From the NCBI RefSeq assembly GCF_016065055.1, contig NZ_CP065856.1, positions 2,231,836 to 2,295,835 on the forward strand: a stretch of DNA of 64,000 nucleotides. The letters are read 5' to 3'. Below are positions 59,441 through 64,000 of this stretch, one piece after another. Source of the stretch: Halosimplex litoreum. Its GTDB lineage: Archaea > Halobacteriota > Halobacteria > Halobacteriales > Haloarculaceae. The position numbers and the translations under genes were made by a program. The notes beneath the pieces were generated by a model. It saw only the letters and a program-made list of their open reading frames with translations, was not told the origin of the DNA and did no database searches. Numbering within the stretch: position 1 is the stretch's first letter; the number at the start of each line of letters is the position of its first letter.

Positions 59441-60763
59441 TCAGTCGTCCCCCGGGGCGGCCGACTCCGAACCACCGCTCGCGCCGACGAAGCCGCTCTC
59501 GGTCGCGATCTCGGCGACGTGGGGCTGGAACACCCACGCCGCCAGCAGGACGATCGGGATCATCGAGACGGCGACGATGGAGTAGCCGATGTGCAGGTTC
59601 GCCAGGAACGGCGCGGAGTAGACGAGCGGGTAGACGATCCCGCCGACCGTCCCGACGCCGCCGACGACGCCCGCGACCGCGCCGGAGCTGTTGGGGAACA
59701 TCGCCGGCACCTGCGCGAAGATGGAGCCCTCCGCGAAGGCGCAGGCCGTTCCGACCAGGAAGCCGGCGGCGACGGCGCCGAGCACGACGCCCGAGAGGCC
59801 CGCCAGCGTCATCCCGAACATCGTCAGAATGACGAAACACAGCGTCACGAACGTCCACTGCTCGCGGTAGCGTCCAGTGAAGACTGGGAGGATGTTCCGC
59901 TCGTTGCGGGCGAGCACGTCGCTGACGTAGCCGCCGATGGGTCGCAGCAGGCCCGCCGCGACAGAGAACGTCGCCGCGAACGTCGACGCGAGCACGAGGT
60001 TGTCCGTCGAGAACCCCTCCCGGTAGTAGGTCGCGAGCCAACCGTTCATCGACAGCTCGAGCCCGAAGGTCATCACGTAGGCGAGCGCGAGGACGACCGT
60101 CCCGTAGCGGGTGGCGGTGTAGAACCAGCCCTTGAAGCTCGCGTTGTCGGCGGTGGCCTGCCGTTTCTCGTCGCTCTTTGCGGCCTCGCCGAGCGCGTAG
60201 TAGACGACCGCCAGCAGGATGGAGACACAGCCCGTGTAAAAGAAGGCAGCGCGCCAGTTCGTCTCGAACAGCGGACCGCTCCAGTTCGAGCCGAACACGC
60301 GCGGGAGGATGAGCGCGCCGCCGGCCGCACCGGCGTTGCCGATGCCGGCGTAGATGCCTTCGGCGGTCCCGAGGTTCTCCTCCTCGAACCACTCGGAGAC
60401 GTGCTGGATCCCGATGACGAAGGTGATCCCCGCCGTCGCGACGATGAGCCGCTCGACGAAGAAGACGGCGTAGCTCTGTGCGAACGCGCTCGCTATCGAG
60501 AACACGCCGACGTACGTGAGCACGATGGCGAAGACGGCGGGCGCCCCGAACTTGTCGGAGAGCCAGCCCGTCAGGATGCGGCCGAACGGCGCCAGCCAGA
60601 TGGCCGCGCTCGCCAGGATCCCGATCTCCGCCAGCGAGAGCCCGAACTCCTCGGCCATCGGCTCCGTGAACGGGGCGAACGAGAACCAGATCAGGAACGA
60701 GAAGTTGAACCCGACCGTGGCGAGCACCAGCGTCCGCCACTTGGTCATCCTGATCAGTCCCAT
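59441..60763 (-). CDS. narK: NarK-type nitrate/nitrite transporter (MFS)
   Basis: This 440-residue major facilitator protein has twelve hydrophobic segments and the nitrate-signature glycine-rich helices: [15 protein letters not shown] in helix 5 and [17 protein letters not shown] in helix 11. The start [23 protein letters not shown] is typical. It would import nitrate for NasA. It is the first gene of a two-gene unit with the MobA-like gene. The frame is open upstream to 60908 but the extra residues are not family-like. Confidence 0.93.
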   Translation of the reverse strand: MGLIRMTKWRTLVLATVGFNFSFLIWFSFAPFTEPMAEEFGLSLAEIGILASAAIWLAPFGRILTGWLSDKFGAPAVFAIVLTYVGVFSIASAFAQSYAVFFVERLIVATAGITFVIGIQHVSEWFEEENLGTAEGIYAGIGNAGAAGGALILPRVFGSNWSGPLFETNWRAAFFYTGCVSILLAVVYYALGEAAKSDEKRQATADNASFKGWFYTATRYGTVVLALAYVMTFGLELSMNGWLATYYREGFSTDNLVLASTFAATFSVAAGLLRPIGGYVSDVLARNERNILPVFTGRYREQWTFVTLCFVILTMFGMTLAGLSGVVLGAVAAGFLVGTACAFAEGSIFAQVPAMFPNSSGAVAGVVGGVGTVGGIVYPLVYSAPFLANLHIGYSIVAVSMIPIVLLAAWVFQPHVAEIATESGFVGASGGSESAAPGDD

Positions 60764-61195
60764 GCCGGCACCTCCCCCTCACCGGCGGCCGCACCGACGA
60801 CCGCTGAACCGTAATTAACGACCATTTCCGTTTGTTCGTCCAGTATTTTATCGAATCCCATATTGAACGTCCACCTTTACACGGATATAATTTGGATACT
60901 CGTAACATATAATCCTAGTCGTTTAGAAGTTCAACACAGTAGCTCGGCATCTGGACGAACGGGAGATATTAGGAGGAATAACGAAGATATAAGGATGTAA
61001 TACGTCGAATCCGCACTCGGAAAACCGGACGGGCGTCGAGTTTCGGACAGGGGTCGCCGAATCATCAATCTTCTATCACTGCGCGAGTGTGCGCGCCGGA
61101 CGCGGCCGGACGTCGCGGGTCAGATCGCGCCCGTTCCGGCCGCTGGGTGTGATGAGCGGCGGTAGCGAGGGTGGCGAGAGATCCGGACGGAGCGG
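60764..61195. promoter_or_regulatory. narK promoter region and nasA 3' spacer
   Basis: This 432-base gap holds no gene. For narK on the minus strand, AAATTATATCC lies at about 60884-60893, giving a leader of about 90-100 bases. CTGGACGAAC occurs at 60951-60960 and its inverted copy GTTCGTCCAG at 60834-60843, flanking the TATA region; the plus-strand GGACGAACGG (60953-60962) matches motifs upstream of nirA and nasA. The half nearest nasA (61020-61195) is GC-rich with no recognised feature. Confidence 0.5.
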
Positions 61196-63355
61196 TCAGT
61201 CGTCGGCGCGCGCGGTCGACGTGGCCGCGGCGGTCGCCCGGTCGGCGGGTGCGACGAGTCGGACGGCGCACTGTTTGAAGTTCGGTTCCTTCGACTGTGG
61301 GTCAAGCGCGTCGACGGTGAGGCGGTTGGTCGCCGGGTGGTGGATCGGGAGCCAGACCAGCCTCTCCGGCACGGCTGGGTCCGGGTCGACCGTCGCGGGG
61401 ACGGCGTCACGGCGTGTCTCGACGACGACCGCGCCCTCGTCGACGGCGTCGCTAGCGGCGACGGTCTCGGGGTTGATTCGCGCGACCACCGGATCGAGGT
61501 CGTCCACGTCCCGCGAGCGGACGCCCGTGTTGTACTGCTCGGACTCGCGGGCGGTCGTCAGCGTCAGCGGGTAGTCGTCGTCGACCGGTTCGGGTAGCCC
61601 TTCCTGACGGGCCGTCGAGAACCCCGCCTTCCCGCTGGGCGTCGGGAACGACCACGATTCCTCGCCCGTGTCCGGTTCTGGCGCGACCCCGTTGTCGCCC
61701 TCGCTCGGGACGTAGCCGCGGTTGCCGTCGTCGCCGTCGTAGTAGCGATAGCCGGCGTCCGTCTGGGCGTCCGGCGCGGGCCAGCGCAGCGCCTTGCGGT
61801 CCTCGAGGCGGTCGTAGGTGATACCTGACATGTCTGCGATACTGCCGGCGGTCATCCCGGCGAACTCGTCGAACAGCCGCTCCGGGTCGGGATTCGGGTC
61901 GTCGAACAGCTCGGGGAACAGCCGCGCGCCGATCGTCGAGACGATCCGCAGGTCGGTCCAGACGCCGCTGGGCGGTTCCGTCGCCGCTCGCACGCGCGAG
62001 ACGGTCCGCTCCATGTTCATCGCCGTCCCCTCGGATTCGCCCCAGGTCGCCGCTGGCAGGACCACGTCGGCGAGGTCGGTCGTCTCGGTCCGGAAGGCGT
62101 CCTGGGCGACGAGGAACGTATCCTCGAGCGCCGCCTTGGCCGCGCTCGCGTCGGGCATCCCCGCGACCGGGTTGGTCGCGACGGTGTAGGCGACCCCGAC
62201 CTCGTCGTCGAACGCGTCGAACGTGCCGACGGGCCCGGGGCCCGCGTCGTCCGGGAGCCGGTCGACGGGCACGCCCCACTCCTCGGCGACGAACGCGCGC
62301 TCGTCGGGGTCCTGGAACGGTCGCTGGCCCGGCCAGCTCCCCTTGCACGAGCACACCCGGGTCCCCATCGAGTTGGCCTGGCCCGTCAGCGAGAACGGGC
62401 CGCTCCCCGGCCGGAGGTTGCCCGTCGCGAGGCAGAGGTCGATCAGCGCCCGGGAGACGTCGGTCCCCTGGACGTGCTGGTTGACGCCCATCCCCCAGTA
62501 ACACAGCGCGTCCCGCGCGAAGGCGTCCGCGAGGCGGTCCACGTCGGCCATCTGGACGCCGGCCCGCTCGGCGGCGGTCTCGCTGTCGGGCAGCGTCTCC
62601 CGGAGGTCGTCGAACCCCTCGGTCGCCTCGGCGACGAACTCTGCGTCGACGCGGTCGGTCTCGACGACTCGGGCGAGCACCGCCCGCGCCAACGCCAGGT
62701 CCTGTCCGGGCTCGGGCGCGACGTGGGCGTCGGCGTGGCCAGCCGTCTCGGTCTCGACGGGGTCGACGGCGATCAGTTCCACCCCGTCCTCGCTGGCCGC
62801 CTGGCGGATCCACCGGAACATGACGGGATGGGCCGCCGCCGGGTTGGCTCCCCAGACGACGTGAGCCTCGGCCTCGGGGATGTCGTCGTAGCTGCAGGGC
62901 GGCGCGTCGCTCCCGAACGCCTGGTAGTAGGCGGTGACGGCGCTGGCCATGCACAGCGTCGTGTTGGCGTCGTAGTACCGGGTCCCGAAGCCACCGCGGG
63001 CCAGCTTACCCAGCGCGTAGGCCGCCTCGTTGGTCTGCTGGCCGCTGCCCAACACCGCTACTTCGCCGTCGGGGTAGTCTTCGATCCCCTGGAAGGCGCT
63101 CAGCGCCTCCGACAGCGCCACGTCCCACGTCGTCGAGACCAGCTCGCCGTCCCGGCGCACCATCGGTCGCGTCAGCCACTCCCCGCCGGGGTCGGCCGTC
63201 TCGCGCACGCCGCGCTGGCAGGCCAGCCCCTGGTTGACCGGATGGGCCGCGTCGCCGCGCACCACGTCGATCCCGTTCCCGATGTCGGCCCCCCGCTGGA
63301 GGTGCCCACAGCCGACCGCACACCGCATGCAGGTCGTCGGCACCCAGTCACTCAT
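61196..63355 (-). CDS. nasA: Assimilatory nitrate reductase (molybdopterin and [4Fe-4S])
   Basis: This 719-residue enzyme reduces nitrate to nitrite, probably with ferredoxin as electron donor. The N-terminal [4Fe-4S] site is C9-x2-C12-x3-C16-x29-C46 (TTCMRCAVGCG then QGLACQRG). The Mo-bis-MGD binding core follows (VVWGANPAAAHPVMFRWI, YWGMGVNQHVQGTD, TGNLRPGSGPFSLTGQANSMG). No Tat signal is present, so it is cytoplasmic, as expected for assimilation. The C-terminal domain ends in an Ala/Thr-rich tail. It is the first gene of the nitrate cluster. Confidence 0.94.
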   Translation of the reverse strand: MSDWVPTTCMRCAVGCGHLQRGADIGNGIDVVRGDAAHPVNQGLACQRGVRETADPGGEWLTRPMVRRDGELVSTTWDVALSEALSAFQGIEDYPDGEVAVLGSGQQTNEAAYALGKLARGGFGTRYYDANTTLCMASAVTAYYQAFGSDAPPCSYDDIPEAEAHVVWGANPAAAHPVMFRWIRQAASEDGVELIAVDPVETETAGHADAHVAPEPGQDLALARAVLARVVETDRVDAEFVAEATEGFDDLRETLPDSETAAERAGVQMADVDRLADAFARDALCYWGMGVNQHVQGTDVSRALIDLCLATGNLRPGSGPFSLTGQANSMGTRVCSCKGSWPGQRPFQDPDERAFVAEEWGVPVDRLPDDAGPGPVGTFDAFDDEVGVAYTVATNPVAGMPDASAAKAALEDTFLVAQDAFRTETTDLADVVLPAATWGESEGTAMNMERTVSRVRAATEPPSGVWTDLRIVSTIGARLFPELFDDPNPDPERLFDEFAGMTAGSIADMSGITYDRLEDRKALRWPAPDAQTDAGYRYYDGDDGNRGYVPSEGDNGVAPEPDTGEESWSFPTPSGKAGFSTARQEGLPEPVDDDYPLTLTTARESEQYNTGVRSRDVDDLDPVVARINPETVAASDAVDEGAVVVETRRDAVPATVDPDPAVPERLVWLPIHHPATNRLTVDALDPQSKEPNFKQCAVRLVAPADRATAAATSTARADD

Positions 63356-63483
63356 GGCCCGATCACCACCGGTCGGCCCCGACTACCGGTTCGTCCCGAT
63401 CTTCCGCTGCAATGTAGACGATCTCGGACCATTCTGTCGTTCACTAGTCTATACGTCCTACACTAAACACTATCCCTTAGAGA

Positions 63484-63518
63484 ATTAAAGTATATTTCGA
63501 AGAAATCGGAACGAACGG
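63484..63518 (-). promoter_or_regulatory. nasA promoter with candidate operator
   Basis: On the minus strand a TATA-like AATATACTTTAAT lies at about 63485-63497, some 130-140 bases before the nasA ATG, so a long leader is expected. Immediately upstream on the gene (63509-63518, plus strand GAACGAACGG) is a match to the motif also found before nirA and narK. Its closeness to the TATA box suggests an activator or repressor site. Confidence 0.45.
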
Positions 63519-63533
63519 TCAGTTCGGTAGCGA

Positions 63534-64000
63534 CTACCCTGGCAGGTAGTCCCTCATCGACGAGGACTCGGGTTCGGGCAGGTCGAGGTCGGCACCGGTA
63601 AGCGTCTCCACCGTGGAGGCGACGGCGACGGCGAACGCGGTCGGTTCGACGGCGGCCGGTGCGTCCGAGAGCGACTCCGTCTCGCCCACCGGAACGACCG
63701 CGTCGGCCGCTTCGACGGTCGGGTCGCCGTCGACACGGTTCGCGACCACGGTGTCGACCGCGGCGTCCACGTCGGCCAGTCGGTCGCACAGCCGCGGGAC
63801 GGCGTCGCTCCCGCGCTCGGCGTCGGGGACGACGAGCGCCACGGCGTCGGCGGCGGTCACGGCCGCGACCGACTGGTTGGCCCCCACGGGCGGCACGTCC
63901 ACGAAGACGGCGTCGTAGCGCTCGGTCGCCGCCGACAGCCGCTCGGCGAGCCTGCGAGCGCACTCGCTGGTCTTCGCGCGCGCCAGGCGCTCGAAGGGCG
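63534..64000 (-). CDS. ParA/MinD-like NTPase, C-terminal part (5' end outside window)
   Basis: The frame runs off the right edge. The visible 155 residues start PFERLARAKTSECARRLAERL and contain RYDAVFVDVPPVGANQSV, the Walker-B-type segment of ParA/MinD/CobQ-family P-loop proteins, then VAAVTAADAVALVVPD and VDTVVANRVDGDP. The P-loop and N-terminal half lie outside the window. The C-terminus ends PESSSMRDYLPG. Such proteins partition DNA or assemble cofactors; a link to nitrate assimilation is not shown. Confidence 0.75.
   Translation of the reverse strand, partial: PFERLARAKTSECARRLAERLSAATERYDAVFVDVPPVGANQSVAAVTAADAVALVVPDAERGSDAVPRLCDRLADVDAAVDTVVANRVDGDPTVEAADAVVPVGETESLSDAPAAVEPTAFAVAVASTVETLTGADLDLPEPESSSMRDYLPG

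Noticed and set aside
1-64000. tRNA or rRNA genes
   Set aside because: Scanning by eye for conserved T-arm (GGTTCRAATC) and rRNA core sequences on both strands found none; a covariance search was not possible.

Overview
The window is one contig piece of a haloarchaeal chromosome (class Halobacteria, genus not determinable from sequence alone). The evidence is very high GC with strong third-position bias, Asp/Glu-rich proteins, dense ATGA/GTGA overlaps, Tat-type secretion signals, archaeal PGF-CTERM surface anchors, and archaeal markers (SRP54, RNase Z, class I HMG-CoA reductase, CofE, an F420-dependent Mer reductase, a DUF373 protein). No tRNA, rRNA or CRISPR array was seen.

Layout. 1-4733: housekeeping (RNase Z tail, DUF373, SppA, SRP54). 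4842-9337: an ABC-2 type exporter locus that looks duplicated, with one complete set (ATPase plus a permease fused from two units) and a second set in which the two permease units are separate and the ATPase survives only as a 30-codon remnant. 9474-11909: a probable Mg2+/cation transport operon with a duplicated PhoU/TrkA-C regulator and two half-size MgtE-type membrane proteins. 11910-12503: gene-free, holding two inverted copies of a structured repeat. 12504-18760: F420 genes (cofE-mer), an IMPase-like protein, phosphoesterases and a Nudix/eIF2B-like fusion. 18761-20822: an accessory patch with IS200/IS605-like ends, a Fic-domain gene, AT-rich DNA and a diverged direct repeat that may be a C/D-box-like RNA. 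20823-25290: rhodanese, three tandem Nudix paralogues and small haloarchaeal families. 25365-26138: a heliorhodopsin. 26326-31046: small proteins, HMG-CoA reductase and an amidohydrolase. 31124-46443: a MATE exporter, three Tat/PGF-CTERM surface proteins, a CPBP protease, an acetyltransferase, a DUF4097 lipoprotein and a histidine kinase. 46562-56648: membrane and zinc-ribbon proteins, a RAD55/KaiC-like ATPase with its partner, PHP, cupin, acyl-CoA dehydrogenase, glutamine amidotransferase and others. 56678-63355: an assimilatory nitrate/nitrite cluster, all on the minus strand (nasA, narK, a mobA-like gene, nirA, a 57-codon gene). 63534-64000: the C-terminal part of a ParA/MinD-like protein.

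How parts work together. NarK imports nitrate, NasA reduces it to nitrite and NirA reduces nitrite to ammonium. The MobA-like protein fits the NasA cofactor need by position but lacks the usual GTP-binding loop. A GRACGAACG-type motif lies upstream of nasA, narK and nirA in the same orientation and is a candidate shared operator. CofE makes the F420 tail and Mer uses reduced F420. The three PGF-CTERM proteins would be exported by Tat and processed by archaeosortase.

Most unusual observations: in-frame palindromic repeat insertions inside unrelated coding genes (Nudix/eIF2B at 16356 and a membrane hydrolase at 24910 share one element; nirA carries a different one); the two inverted repeats at 12057-12373, whose 12-bp stems differ in sequence but stay fully paired; the heliorhodopsin; the decayed ABC duplicate; and the nitrate promoter motif.
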